DNA of 64,000 nt. It comes from Chinchilla lanigera (Eukaryota > Chordata > Mammalia > Rodentia > Chinchillidae). Position numbers and translations under genes: made by a program. The notes below the pieces were generated by a model. It worked only from the letters and a program-made list of their open reading frames with translations, was not told the DNA's origin and made no database searches. Shown here one piece after another: positions 37,839 through 48,780 of the stretch (the first letter of the stretch is position 1; each line of letters starts with the position of its first letter). The stretch is taken from positions 4,466,122 through 4,530,121 of the forward strand of contig NW_004955435.1 of the NCBI RefSeq assembly GCF_000276665.1, written 5' to 3'.

Positions 37839-39311
37839 GAACTTGGTACCAGAGGAGTCAGGTTGTTGCTGTGACTGTACCTGACCATGTGGTTCAACAG
37901 CCTTTAGAAATGGCTTGTAGGAAGTGTTTGGAAATGTTCAGAGATGTCACCTAAAAGAGTAGAGCTGGAACACCTTTGGCTGTTCTGTCTGGGAGATTCT
38001 GGTCAGAGTTTGGAAGACCAGAAGGCTGATAGAAATCCTGCCAGTAAAGACCAGGCTCGGAGACTTCTACTGGGAAGAAGGACAGTACTGGGTGCTGGAC
38101 TCTAGATGATGTGTGCTATGGCTTGGCAGAAAGTTTGTCTGTATTTTGCCATGTCCAGAGACTTTGCCTAAAACTGAGATTAAGGGGAGTGGAGTAATTA
38201 ATCTCCAGAAGAAATTTCAAGGCAGTTGAATGTTGGGATAGCGGCATGGCTATTGTTGGGGCCATTAGGCAGATTTATGTTGAGAATCAAGAGCAAAGAG
38301 CCCAGCAGGATGATTTAAAATGTTGTGAGTTTGGCCAGAAAGGAAGCTCCAATAAAGCTGTAGACTGCAAAGATAGAGCTGAGGAGATCTCAACTGCTGA
38401 GAAGGAACAGGAGAATAGAAAAGATGGCCTGAGGACATCACAAGGAAGAGCGAGTCTTCACCCTTTGCAGCCTCAAACCTGCAAAGATGAAAGACTTTGC
38501 TTTGAGAAGGAAGCCGCAGAGCACCATGTTCCTGAATGGTGGTGGCTTAGAGAATTTGTTCCTCAGAATTGGATTCAGAGTGCCCAGCGATCCAGGTACT
38601 TCATCCCTATGGCCAAGAGAGAGGAAAGCTTGGCTACTGCTCCAGGTGGCAGCAGACCTTGGCATCATCCACATGGTGCTGGGTTTTAGGTGCATACAGA
38701 ATGTAAGAGTTCTGAGGTTAAGAAGGCTTCTGCCTAGATTTCAAAAGACCTGGGAGGCCAGGCAGTGTGCCCTGAGAGGGCAGTGTGTGAAGCTGTGAGT
38801 GTGAAGCGAAGGTGCACTGGGGAACTCAGAAGGTTGGAAAAGCCAGGAGCATGGATCGTCTAAGGAAAACTGCAAGGAGGGAGCAAAGCAGGCCTAAGAG
38901 AGAAGCCATGGAAGCTGTAACCACCAGAAGAGCCATAGAGGTGGAGTCATACAAGCCCTTTGGAGCTCACAACCTGCCGCAGATTGCTTCAAATGCTGGA
39001 TATGGAGCTACAGGACATACAGGGCTACAATGTTAGCCCTGCTGGATTTTGGACTTGCTTTGGTCCCAGTGCTCTGTATCCCGCTGTTTGTAATTTTTGG
39101 TTATTATGCCACTGAATGTTGGAAGTATTTAACTTTTCATTTGTATGGGGGCTCACAGCTGAGAATTTGCCTTACACCTAAGAGGAGACTTGGGACTTGG
39201 ACTTTTCAGCAATGCTGAAACTGTTAGAACTTTGGCAACTCTTAGAGATGGACTAAAATGTCTTTTTGCATAAAGGGATGTACATGAGTCTTTGAGGGGC
39301 CAGGGGCAGAA

Positions 39312-39687
39312 TGTTATGGTTTGTGTCTGGGTGTCCCCCCAAAGCCTCATGCAGTCATGGGGCGAGCTTCTAGAGTTTATGATTGATCCATGATCCAATG
39401 TTGGAATTATGGGTGTGAGTGCTACACTCGCCCTGGGGCAGGTAGTTTGCATACAATATAAGAGAGGGAAAGAGCCTCACTCTCTGCAGCTCCTCCCTTT
39501 TTGCTGTTGTTGCTTTTGCTCTTTTCACCACCATGAACTGTTGCCCTGTGCCATGTGCCACTCTGCTTTGGAGCCAGCCAAGTATGGCCTGAAACCTCCG
39601 CAAACTGTGAGCTAAATGAACCTTTCCTCCCTTAATTTTTGGTGTCAGGTATTTTGTCTCAGCAATGAGAAAAAAGTAACTAAGACA
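39312..39687 (+). repeat. 3' LTR of the MaLR provirus
   Basis: Starts 'tgttatggtttgtgtctggg' and ends 'aagtaactaagaca' with the standard terminal CA. The AATAAA-type signal seen in the 5' LTR ('taaataaacc') has become 'taaatgaacc' here. Confidence 0.9.
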
Positions 39688-40699
39688 CCCTTTCAACCTA
39701 GCCATGACAATCAAACATGTCTCCAGCCACTCAAAGCTACCCCTGGCTCAGGACCACTGTGTTAGACATAAAGACAGCCCCTGGCTTCTAGTTGTAATTT
39801 TTGTTTTATGTTCCTTATGAACAGTCAGCCCGTATGAACAGTTGGCCCTTAAAAGCCTGGTACATTCTCCGATGTGGCGCCAGCTCCTCGGATCTCCTCA
39901 GATTCTGATTCCTGGTTACCTCTGAGCTGACCAAGTGAGGGAGGGGTCTGGAGCAACCAGTTCCTTCCTGTCCATCGGGGCCCCACGTGCATCAGGCATT
40001 CTGATCCTTTAGATCTTCGTTTAGAACATTTACCTCTTAATGATATTTATAATAGCCATAGATAATAAGGTAGACAGAAGCAGTAAATCAAGATAGAAAA
40101 ACAGAGTTTCGCAGTAAATGGAAATCGTAAGAAACGTTCCGCACCAGCAAGCGCCTCCTGTCAGAGGCTCATGATTCCGAGTAATCAGCAGCAAGATGTT
40201 TCTTTCTTACCTTTTTACCTCAGAGGACTGGCTCTAAGTGCTGATGCATGGGAAGGAAGTGTTTGTTTTTGTTGTTCAGTTTTCACAAACGCGTCATGAA
40301 GTGTCATTAGACTGCGGCCTCCTATTCACGCAACTTTCACCTGTAACTTGAAAACCTTCGAAACGTTCATTAGCAGATGCCTTGACGAGGTTACAAGCCT
40401 TCTGCCTCATAGTCTTACCATATTAGTCTGAAGCTATTGATGAGAATCATGAAATTATGTTCACCGTGGTCTTCTCCTCATAGGGAAACAATTTAAAATG
40501 CCAGTGCATTGGTGCCCTGAGATGCACCTGGCGAAGCAGGCTGAGCAAATGCTCTCAAACGCTCTCAAATGGGAGGTGGCTGGGGGCTCCCTCCTTCCAT
40601 TCTTCACTTCAACCCTAAGAAGCAATTAACACTGGCCAGACCGCTGACTGCTGAGTTGTCCCAGGTTCAGTTCTTGGAATTTCTGTCTCTCTTGCTTTC

Positions 40700-41370
40700 T
40701 AGGAAACCTTATGACTCCTCTGGCTGTAAATACCGAGTCCAAGTGTGTATCTTTAAACCTAGACTCCTCTGAGATCCAGATTTTTACACCCAGCATCTCC
40801 TCCATATTGCACTTGACTCTCTGGGGTCTAACTCCTCCCCACCAATCCCCTGCCTTCTCTCTCCCAGACTACAGCTCCACCTCGTACATTTGCATGTCCC
40901 AGTTACTCAGGTCACACACATTGGGATCGCCCTTCTCCTTTCTCTTTCACTGTCACCTCACACGTGATCAAGAAACCTCGGCAGCTCTTCTGCTCGTGGA
41001 TTTCAGGGTACTTCCAGAACCCAACCACTTCGCACCCTTGTACTGCCAACTCCAGATAAAATCACTTTCATCTGAGCCTCCACATCTGCCCCGTCCCCCG
41101 GTCTGCTCTCATCACAACACCCAATGGGATTATCTGAAACTCAAGTCGTAGGGTAGTTCTCTTCCGCACAATTTCCCGGTGGCTCCCCAAGACCTACCAC
41201 ACACAAGGCCTGATGTGATCCGGTCATGCTGCAACTCGCGGCAGTCTGCCCACTGGCCTCCTTACTCAGGCTGTGAGGCTGATCGTTCTCTGTCACACTC
41301 TCCCACGGAAACCCTCGTGTGCGGCACCTGCATTCCTCTTCTCTAAGGAGACTGAGCACATCCCTGTACC
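40700..41370 (+). mobile_element. Possible ancient LINE-type remnant, C/T-rich
   Basis: The run 'tggatttcagggtacttcca', 'gtggctccccaagacctacc', 'caaggcctgatgtgatccgg' and 'ctggcctccttactcaggct' has the phrase order of a very old interspersed family ('cagtggctccccattgcct ... aaggcctacatgatctggcc ... ctggcctcctttctgttcct'). Too diverged to name the family. A 146-codon open frame inside has no recognisable product. Confidence 0.4.
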
Positions 41371-41429
41371 CTCATCCTGAAGTCCATAGCCCTTGTTCTG
41401 CTTCATCTTGGAAAACACTTCTCATAAAG

Positions 41430-41625
41430 AAACATGTGTACTATATATATTTACTGTGCATATATATGTAAGTAGATGTGTGTATATGCACACATACACA
41501 TATATATGCATTTGTATCTATATATAATGCACACATATATATGTATATATGCATAACACACATATGTATTTGTATGTATTTATAATATGCACAAATATAT
41601 ATATATATATATATTTGTTTGTTTG
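41430..41625 (+). repeat. TA/CA/TG-rich compound microsatellite
   Basis: Dense alternating purine-pyrimidine DNA made of TATA, CACA and TGTA units, ending in an (AT)n run and a short (GTTT)n. It could adopt unusual helical forms but carries no gene. Confidence 0.9.
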
Positions 41626-41775
41626 TTAGTGCAGGAATTAGCAAACTATGCCCCAAGACCAAATCTAACCCTGGCCTGTATTTCTATAGACACAAAATAA
41701 AAGTGGTTTTTATGTATACTATATGTGGTACATACACACGCAATATATGTAACTTTTATAGCATATATAATTTTG

Positions 41776-41936
41776 TGCAGATCTGAGGCTTGAACCTAGG
41801 GCCTCACATTAAGGTCTAGCCCCGCCTTTTTGTTTCAGAAAGTCGCTACATTGCCCAGGCTGGGCTCAAAAGTGATCATCCTTCTTCAGAGTGCTGGGGT
41901 TATAGCCGCGTACCACCGTGTCCAGCTGGTTTTTAT
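41776..41936 (-). mobile_element. Probable B4-like composite SINE (ID + B1), antisense
   Basis: Antisense order: an ID-type part ('gcagatctgaggcttgaacc', 'tagggcctcacattaaggtc') followed by a B1-type part ('gctacattgcccaggctggg', 'gatcatccttcttcagagtg', 'ctggggttatagccgcgtac', 'caccgtgtccagctggt'). An ID head fused to a monomeric B1 is the rodent B4 arrangement. More diverged than the B1 and ID copies. Confidence 0.65.
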
Positions 41937-42459
41937 ATTATTAAAGGATTGTAAAACAAAAGGAAGGGAGAAAAAAATGAATGAACGAATGAATATGCAA
42001 CTGAAATCTGTATGGAGTGCAAAGCCCAGAATAGTTTGCATCTGGCCTCTGCAGGAAAAGCTTCCTGTTCCAGGGTTACTGTGCTGTGTCCTCCATGGGG
42101 ACAGAGACTTTGTCGCATCCCTAGCACACAGAATGGTTCTGGTGAAAGTAGATGCTAAAGCGTTTTAAATGGATGAGTGACTAAAGGACGATAATGAGCC
42201 TTGGTGAAGTCTAAAGATTTAGGATGACCCAGGAAAATAGCAGATAAACCGGAATTCAATCCTTGGTCTGCCTTATTCCATAGACAGGTCCTGAGGCCCA
42301 AGGGCTGTTTGCAGCATGGTTTGAACCCCCCTTATTTTATAGCAAAAGGGTCCCCAGTGCAGACTGCCAATCACACGCATACTAGGAAGACACCCTGTGA
42401 GACAGGGAATAAAGGAGTGACACTAAATGTGAAAATGCATTCCGTAATTTAGACCAACC

Positions 42460-42640
42460 ATTTTCCATGTGTTTTCACATGCATTATCTCTTTTAGTTTC
42501 ACCCAATGTCTATATAAAGCAGGGTAAGTGCTATTATTCTCATTGAACACATATGAAAACAGAGTTTCAGGAAGGCATAAGGAAGGCTGTCGTAAGTAGT
42601 GAGTGACAGAAACAACAGAATCCAGATCTATCGCATTTAA
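42460..42640 (+). mobile_element. MIR SINE
   Basis: 'tttcacatgcattatctctt', 'ttagtttcacccaatgtcta', 'agggtaagtgctattattct', 'cattgaacacatatgaaaac', 'agagtttcaggaaggcataa', 'gtagtgagtgacagaaacaa' follow the MIR consensus order closely. Confidence 0.75.
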
Positions 42641-43742
42641 TAGAGTTTTTCACTCTACCGGAGTAGATCAGCATATATCCCCACCACTCTGAGGATAGAT
42701 AAATGTGCTACTGTGGACCTGGAGGAAGTTTAACAGAATGCAGTCACACCTCAGTAACTTCTAAGAAAGAGGGGTACTACATCTCACTCGGAGTTCTGGG
42801 AGAGATGAGAGAATCTTCTCACCTATAAATGGCCACCTACTACCACAATAGCCAAAGGCAACATCAAAGTCAGAACTTCAACGCTGACATAATGAGCAAG
42901 AGAAAGGCCGAATAGATCACATCGTGGGCTTTCATTGTTGTGACAATGGTACAGGATTTTGGAGCTGCCAGGCCCGTGACCATTTCAAGAACGCAGGCAA
43001 GAAAACTGACGAGTGTGTTAGCTGACACGAATGCCCGCAGCTGTCACCTCCTGGACCAGCTGCCGTATCTAATCAGCCATCCTCCGAGGCAGCTGACTTT
43101 GGAGCTTAGTGTATTTGGCTGTGACACTACGTGTGTTCCCTGGCTGCCAGCCTTGGTAACCGTGTGGCCGCCGGTGGCTGTTTTTATGTAGGATAAAGGT
43201 CAGGAGGATGCCCCCTGGAGCTCGCGGACGCTGATGTTTTGCTGTATGCCCCTCAAGACACCAGCTCAGAATGTTGCAGCGGTCCAGGTGCAAATGTGTC
43301 AGTCTGTCTTTATAATTCCCCTCTACTTTATCAGGACATGTATGCCGGTTCTCCTCCCAGAAATGGAGTCTCTCTAAACAGCAGCCGCTGAGGCTGCGGG
43401 GCGACATTTGACCCCTCTCCCCGTCTTCTCACGTGACTCACTAGGACCTGGCAAAACTCTTCAGAAACTTAAAGTAGTCTCATTCTCAGTGTTGAGATAT
43501 GCAGGGATTTTATGTATGAAACTACTATGATAATAAAATCAAGTTTAGCAGTTATACTATTTTTCCAAATTATGTGCAGATGAATAAGAAAAAGTGACAA
43601 ACTACATAACTACAAATGTATCATTTCTTTTAGTTCAACTTTAAACTTAAATCTCCTTATAAAGCAAATTGTTCTGTTTCATCTGGAAATAACAGTAATA
43701 ATTTCAGTTAATAACATTAATGATTTCATTAATAATTTCAGA

Positions 43743-43842
43743 TGGGTTTAGGGATATAGCTCAGCAGCACAAGTGCCTGCTGACAAGTGCAAGGTCCTGA
43801 GTTCAATTCCCAGCAGCAAAACACAATAATAATAATAATAAT
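43743..43842 (+). mobile_element. ID-family SINE with (AAT)n tail
   Basis: 'gtttagggatatagctcagc', 'gtcctgagttcaattcccag', then a tail that has become a short (AAT)n repeat. Belongs to the 'gatatag/gtcctgag' subfamily. Confidence 0.9.
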
Positions 43843-44091
43843 TCCAAAGAAGAAAACAGCAAAGAAAATACTTTGCCTGAGAAGTCCTTGTGTCTAAAAA
43901 AAGGCTGGGATTGAAAATTATTCAGTCAGGTGTTAGATATACCTTAAGTGTGACAGTGGGTGTGATCTTAGAAGCAGCCTGGCCACTTGCATGCAGTATT
44001 CTAGAAAAAGTCTGTAAGTGGGGAGATACGGTTGAGAAGCCCGGGGATAGAGTATGTTAAGCAACACAAAGTGCATCTTTTTCGTTGTCAG

Positions 44092-44206
44092 GCTTGAGAA
44101 AGAGATCCAAGATCTTGAAAAAGCCGAACTGCAAATCTCAACCAATGAAGAAGCAATTTTAAAGAAACTAAAGTCAATTGAGAAGACAACAGAAGATATC
44201 ATAAGA
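44092..44206 (+). CDS. PALMD: PALMD coding exon, 115 bp
   Basis: Completes the split arginine codon and encodes LEKEIQDLEKAELQISTNEE, then AILKKLKSIEKTTEDIIR. This is the last long segment of the N-terminal coiled coil, with regular leucine/isoleucine spacing. The acceptor is 'tcgttgtcag|GCTT' and the donor is a strong 'AGA|gtgagt'. It ends on a codon boundary. It forms a compact cluster with the next two exons, separated by introns of only 136 and 121 bp. Confidence 0.96.
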
Positions 44207-44342
44207 GTGAGTCTGAGCTAAATTTTAAACCATAATTCCCTCCCAAATTAATCCACCAAGAATGTACTTTTTCAAAGTATTACCACATTTTTGGATTTTA
44301 TTTCTCTAAACTGAATTAATCATGGAGATTTTTTTTTTATAG

Positions 44343-44376
44343 TCTGTGAAGATAGAAAAGGAAGAAACATCAAGAG
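44343..44376 (+). CDS. PALMD: PALMD short coding exon, 34 bp
   Basis: Encodes SVKIEKEETSR plus the first base of a glutamate codon. Acceptor 'tttttttttatag|TCT', donor 'AGAG|gtatgt'. It is too short to be found by open-frame scanning and was located from the reading frame of its neighbours and the SVK(I/V)E(K/R)EE string of palmdelphin. Its length is not a multiple of three, so skipping it would shift the frame. Confidence 0.93.
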
Positions 44377-44497
44377 GTATGTTTTTGAGAAGCCAGATTT
44401 CATATTTAACTAAGAGGTTTTTTCGATAAATGCTGAAATTTTTTTCATTATTATAAATATGTCCTTAATATATTTTGAATTCATGTCGATTTTACAG

Positions 44498-44611
44498 AAT
44501 CAATTGAGGACATCTATGCTAATATTCCTGATCTTCCAAAGTCTTACATACCTTCCAGATTAAGGAAGGAAAAAAATGAAGGACTAGAAGATGATGAACA
44601 AAATAGAAAAG
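44498..44611 (+). CDS. PALMD: PALMD coding exon, 114 bp
   Basis: Encodes (E)SIEDIYANIPDLPKSYIPSR, then LRKEKNEGLEDDEQNRK, ending with one base of an alanine codon. The IYANIPDLPKSYIPSRLRKE stretch is a diagnostic palmdelphin segment just after the coiled coil. The acceptor is 'gattttacag|AATC' and the donor 'AAAG|gtatat', weak at +5/+6. The variable acidic run EGLEDDEQ sits where family members differ most. Confidence 0.96.
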
Positions 44612-44752
44612 GTATATGGGAAATCTGTGTTCAATGACTAGCATGTTCTCGATTTCAGATTTTACGAAGTCATATATTCACAACTTGCAAAAACATGTTA
44701 CACTTCCAGGTTAAGCAATGGTCCATTTTACAAAATTCCACACGATATATGA

Positions 44753-44908
44753 GCTGGGCATGGTGGTGCATGCCTGTAATCCCAGCACTCAGGAGGCTGA
44801 GGCAGGAGGATCACTGTGAGTTTGAGAACAGCCTAGGCTCTAAAGTGAGCTCAAGGCCAGCCTGAACTGCATAGCGAGACCCTGTCTCAAAAAGACAAAA
44901 AGAAAAAA
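44753..44908 (+). mobile_element. B1-type SINE
   Basis: 'gagctgggcatggtggtgca', 'taatcccagcactcaggagg', duplicated 'agcct..gct' unit, 'gagaccctgtctcaaaaaga'. Lies 140 bp after the 44611 donor, same strand as PALMD. Confidence 0.93.
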
Positions 44909-45254
44909 TGTGAGTCACTTGCATTGGTAGAGACAAGGGGTTACAGTATTTATGCTGTGTATTTTATTCCCCACCAACCTAGTTAAGAACAGGTAATTAA
45001 AGACCTGTAGAGACAAGAAGTTCTTCAAAGAGAAACTTCCCTGGTCAAAAATATCTCTTCTGACACATTTCATCCAGGAGATGCTCTTTTGGGTTACTAA
45101 AATCCTTTAAAAAAAAAAAAAGAAAGAAAAAAGAAACTATTCCCTTGGGAATGTTAGGCATTATCTACCCTCAGTGGGGGACTTATTCTTGTAAAATTCA
45201 TTTTTGAGACACAAGCATGAAAAGTCAGTCAGAACATAAAAAACTGTGAGCATT

Positions 45255-46310
45255 AACTGTTCATTTCAATACACCATCAGACAACAGCAATACAGTTATC
45301 GCAGCTATTCATATATATATTTATGTTTTTCCTTCCTTCTTTCCTTTTCTTCTTTCCCTCATCCCAGTCGTTCCTTCCTTTCAGCAATTTCTTTCCCTTT
45401 CCTATCATCTATTGTTCATTTTGAGTTTTACCTAGTCTTTCAGGTTCCTACACCAAGGAGACAATGTGATGTTTACACATGTGGGTCCGATTTATTTCAC
45501 TTATGAGTATGGTCTCTAGTTGCATCCATTTACCTACAAAAGCCTCAAGTTTATCTTTTTTAATAGCTAATACTCCATTGTATAAAAATACCACAGCCTT
45601 TTTATCCATTCCTCAGTGGATGGGCATCTGGGTTGTTTCCAAGATTTAGCTATAACAAATTGTGCTGCTATAAACATGGATGCACATATCTTGCTGTGGT
45701 ATGATGTTTTTAACTCTTCTGGGAAAATACCCAGAAGGGGAATAGCTGGGTTAAATGGGACTTCCAATCATAGTTTTGTGAGGAATCTCCAAACTGATTT
45801 CCACAGTGGTTGCACAAATCTACACTCCCACCAGCAGTGGAGTAGAGTTCCTTTCTCCCCACAGCCTTTCCAGCATTTGTTATTGGTTGATTTCTTGATG
45901 ATAACCATTCTTTCTGGGGTGAGATGGAATCTCAGTGTTGTTTTAATTTGCATTTCTCAAATGACTAATGACATTGAACATTTCTTCATGTATTTATTCA
46001 CCATTAGGATCTCTTCATTAGAGAAGTGTGTATTCATCTCAGATGCCCATTTTTGGATGGGGTCTTTCAATTTAGGAGGCCTGATTTTTTTTAATTCTTT
46101 ATATGTCCTAGATACAAGTCATTTGTCTGAGGGGCAGTCAGCTAAAATTTTTTCCCACTTCAAGGGTTTTCTTTTTACTTTATTGGTGATTTCTTTAGAT
46201 GTGCAAAAACTTTTCAATAAGATGAGATTCCTGTTGTTGATTCTTTGAAGGATTTCCGGTGCAGTTTGGTTTTTGTTCATGAACTCTCTGCCTACCCCAA
46301 TGGCGTCAAG
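45255..46310 (-). mobile_element. L1 ORF2 C-terminus and 3'UTR, antisense, broken
   Basis: The minus strand from 45953 to 45567 reads through the end of L1 ORF2: blocks STNNKCWKGCGEKGTLLHCW, FNPAIPLLGIFPEELKT and PSTEEWIKRLWYFYTMEY are typical. A stop interrupts the frame between 45768 and 45767. The 210-codon open frame on the + strand here is only the complement of this element. The 3'UTR part (45255-45560) resembles the tail at 29.7-30.1 kb. Confidence 0.93.
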
Positions 46311-46625
46311 ATTTAAAAAAAGAAAAAAATTCATTTTTCAAAGCTTCTGGAAGCATGGAGGTTTACATTAGAGGAAATCTCTGGATTTTAGATTAGAATG
46401 GATTTTAGATGTTAGCTACTATGCAGGTAACATTCACTCACTCACTAATATTTAGTGAGTATCTAATTTATGCCAAACTCAGTAAGGCACAGATGAGACC
46501 TTCAATAAATATATCACACTGAGGGATGAAATGCAGAGGAGTAGAGCACATAGGTGGGACAGGGAGAGTGTGGGGAAGGGGTGTTGCAGAGGCCAAGTCC
46601 ATCGGCAAGAGAAGCGTATGAAATA

Positions 46626-46826
46626 CACTGGCACCTTGGTTCACAAACACTTTTGTTCTCAAACAGTTTGGTTTACAAACAAAAGTGCTTGGCAAAATAC
46701 TGGTTTTGTCTGCAAACTCTGTATCAGGTGACCAACAGTTCAGCTATTTTTCCCATGCAAACACACACATTGCCATCTTTTCCAAAATCGTAGAACAATT
46801 TGAGTTCCTGAACCAAGGTACTACTG
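46626..46826. mobile_element. Small DNA-transposon-like element with terminal inverted repeats
   Basis: Left end 'cactggcaccttggttcaca' and the reverse complement of the right end 'cagtagtaccttggttcagg' match at 18 of 23 aligned bases. 'ta' precedes the left end and a 'ca', possibly a decayed TA, follows the right end. The 201-bp size, inverted ends and lack of coding capacity fit a non-autonomous (MITE-like) mariner/Tigger-type relic. Confidence 0.65.
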
Positions 46827-47682
46827 CACAAGATGAATTTTAAAAAAAAAAAAAATGAAAGGGTGCAAAATAAAAACAAGCATTGCTACACTGTAATTTT
46901 GCACAGAACCCTTTCTCTTTAAAATTCTAGCCCCAGGAGTCTTGCCTGGGTCAGAAACAGATATCAGATTTCCCCAAATCCCCCGGTTACCTCCGGTTAT
47001 ATTGCTTCAGCACAGCTAATTTTGCTTTATTTTTAGCTTTCCCTCTACTAAAAGCGGGTGTAAAAATGGGGAGAAGCATAAGGCAAGAAGAGAAGTATAT
47101 GATTTTAGCCTTCTGCCACCCTTTCTGCACCGGTTCTATATTTAAACTGTAGAACACGTCTGTAGAATTTCAACAGGCGGCTGGTCTGTGCAGGAGGGAT
47201 GTTAACTTAATAAGATGTTCCGTCCTGGGCATTTCACCTACCCAGACTTATCCCTCCTTCCTCAAGAGGAGATGGACTGAGTAGCACAAGAGTGCAAATC
47301 TGCCTTGCAGGATTTATTAATCGGCAAGCATATATCTTTTGTGTCTCCTGTGAAGTTTTCCTACCTGAATCCATCTGTTTCCTGGTACATTTTAGACACG
47401 CATGAGGATCACATTCCTCACAGGGAATCTGCACCTGTCAGCTTCCTTTAAACTGACATTTCTTCACTCCCTAACATTTTTCAAACATTTCACACGCTGT
47501 CACCTGAAAACCCGTGATGTTGCGGCGTTATTACAGTACCACACAATTAGTGAGAAAGATCAGAACTTTTTTGAATCTCATATAAAAGAATAAAAACATC
47601 AAAAAGTATAAAACACCATGAAAGTGGGCCGGTTTATAAATGAAATTCAATTCAATCAGAGATCAAATTTGTCTCTTCACAG

Positions 47683-48780
47683 CGTTATATGCCATGGAAA
47701 TTAAAGTCGAAAAGGACTTGAAGACTGGGGAAAGTACAGTTCTGTCTTCAATACCTCTCCCGTCGGAAGACTTCAAAGGTACGGGAATCAAAGTTTATGA
47801 CGATGGACAAAAGTCAGTGTACGCAGTGAGCTCCGATCACAGTCCACCCCACAACGGCACTGACGGCCTGGCACCAGTCGAGGTGGAGGAACTGCTAAGA
47901 CAAGCGTCAGAGAGAAGCTCTAAGTCTCCGACAGAATATCATGAGCCTGTGTACGCCAACCCATTTTGCAGACCCACAGCTCCACAGAGAGAAAAGACAG
48001 CACCCGGACCAAACTTCCAAGAAAGGATAAAGGGGAAAGCCAATGGACTGAGCGATGACATCAACGACTCCGTACTCAGGATGGACAATGGACTCTCAGA
48101 ACAAAGAAGCAACAGCTTCCACCACATCAGTCCCATTCAGCCAGCACCTCACCCCCGCTCGATGACTCCACAAGCAGAAGAGAGGTCCCACACCCGACAG
48201 AAGATGTTGGTGACTCCTTGGGAAGAATCCAATGCCCTTCAGGACAAATACGCAACTTCTCCAAAAGCTAGACTGAGCCCCAGCAAAGCCCCACTGGGGA
48301 AGTCGGATCCCCACTGCTCTTCACCCACCAGCCAAGAGGACGAGGAAGATGTTAGGTATAATATCGTCCATTCATTGCCTTCTGACATGGATAACTCAGA
48401 GCCTGTGACCATGATTTTCATGGGGTATCAGCAGGCAGAGGACAACGAGGAAGACAGAAAACTTCTGACAGGGTACGATGGGATCATCCACGCCGAGCTA
48501 GTGGTGATTGATGACGAGACAGAGGAGGAGGACGGAGAAGCTGAACGGCTGTCCTACCACCCCGTGGCTCCCTGGCGCCAGGTTTACCAGCCGCCCAAAC
48601 CCACCCCACTTCCTAGAAAAAGACCCGAAGCGAGTCCGCATGAAAACGCAAACCACAAATCCCCCCACAAAAATTCCATCTCTCTGAAGGAACAAGAAGA
48701 AAGCTTAGGTGGCCCCGCCCACAGTTCTCCAATCGATGTCCCCACGGTTGGAGATGGGACTGAGGATCCGTCTTTAACAG
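47683..48780 (+). CDS. PALMD: PALMD large coding exon, 1,098 bp
   Basis: Encodes two thirds of the protein, beginning (A)LYAMEIKVEKDLKTGESTV and ending DPSLT plus one base. Includes the conserved paralemmin-family block around KGTGIKVYDDGQKSVYAVSS, a PVEVEELLRQASER helix, a Ser/Pro-rich region with possible phosphorylation sites, EDVRYNIVHSLP, EPVTMIFMGYQQAED, an acidic run (DDETEEEDGEAE) and PTPLPRKRPEASPHEN. The acceptor is 'cttcacag|CGTT'. The donor 'ACAG|gtaata' lacks the usual G at +5 and T at +6. Composition is more CpG-rich than the surrounding introns. An open frame starting upstream at 47640 is intronic; the true exon starts at 47683, as the reading frame from the previous exon requires. 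Confidence 0.97.

Larger units (their letters stand above)
37464..39687 (+). mobile_element. MaLR (ERVL-type) provirus with both LTRs, non-coding remnant
   Basis: Old endogenous retrovirus-like element of 2.2 kb in PALMD intron 3, same strand. It has a 5' LTR, a leucine-tRNA-type primer binding site ('ttggtaccagaggag') just inside it, a ~1.47-kb internal region, a purine-rich tract ('ggggccaggggcagaa') and a 3' LTR. The flanking 5-base words are 'ccatt' and 'ccctt', a one-mismatch target-site duplication. The longest internal open frame (38246-38689) has 147 codons without a domain I recognise, and there is no pol-like sequence, which is normal for this non-autonomous group. Confidence 0.88.
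23365..44091 (+). other. PALMD: PALMD intron 3, 20.7 kb
   Basis: The largest intron in the window, from 'gtacgg' to 'cgttgtcag'. It holds an ID-split local duplication, B1 and ID SINEs, MIRs, two L1 3' pieces, ATGG and GGAA/GAAA microsatellites, a U4 snRNA pseudogene and a MaLR provirus. Intervals without anything I can name include 27.4-29.2, 30.1-31.1, 32.6-34.1, 34.3-36.0 and 42.7-43.7 kb. Confidence 0.9.
44612..47682 (+). other. PALMD: PALMD intron 6, 3.1 kb
   Basis: From 'gtatat' to 'tgtctcttcacag'. Holds a B1 SINE, a T/C-rich stretch at about 45320-45420, an antisense L1 (45.26-46.31 kb) and a small inverted-repeat element (46.63-46.83 kb). The 46.85-47.68 kb part shows nothing I can name. 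Confidence 0.9.

Noticed and set aside
38246..38689. 147-codon open frame in intron 3
   Set aside because: It lies wholly inside the MaLR provirus internal region, has no recognisable domain, and overlaps no splice-supported exon.
45616..46248. 210-codon open frame on the + strand
   Set aside because: It is the complement of an antisense L1 ORF2 end; the minus strand has the recognisable LINE protein blocks.
47640..47682. In-frame ATG upstream of the large exon as a possible alternative start
   Set aside because: It lies in the intron before a good acceptor at 47681-47682; the frame continuity is short and the residues do not match the family.
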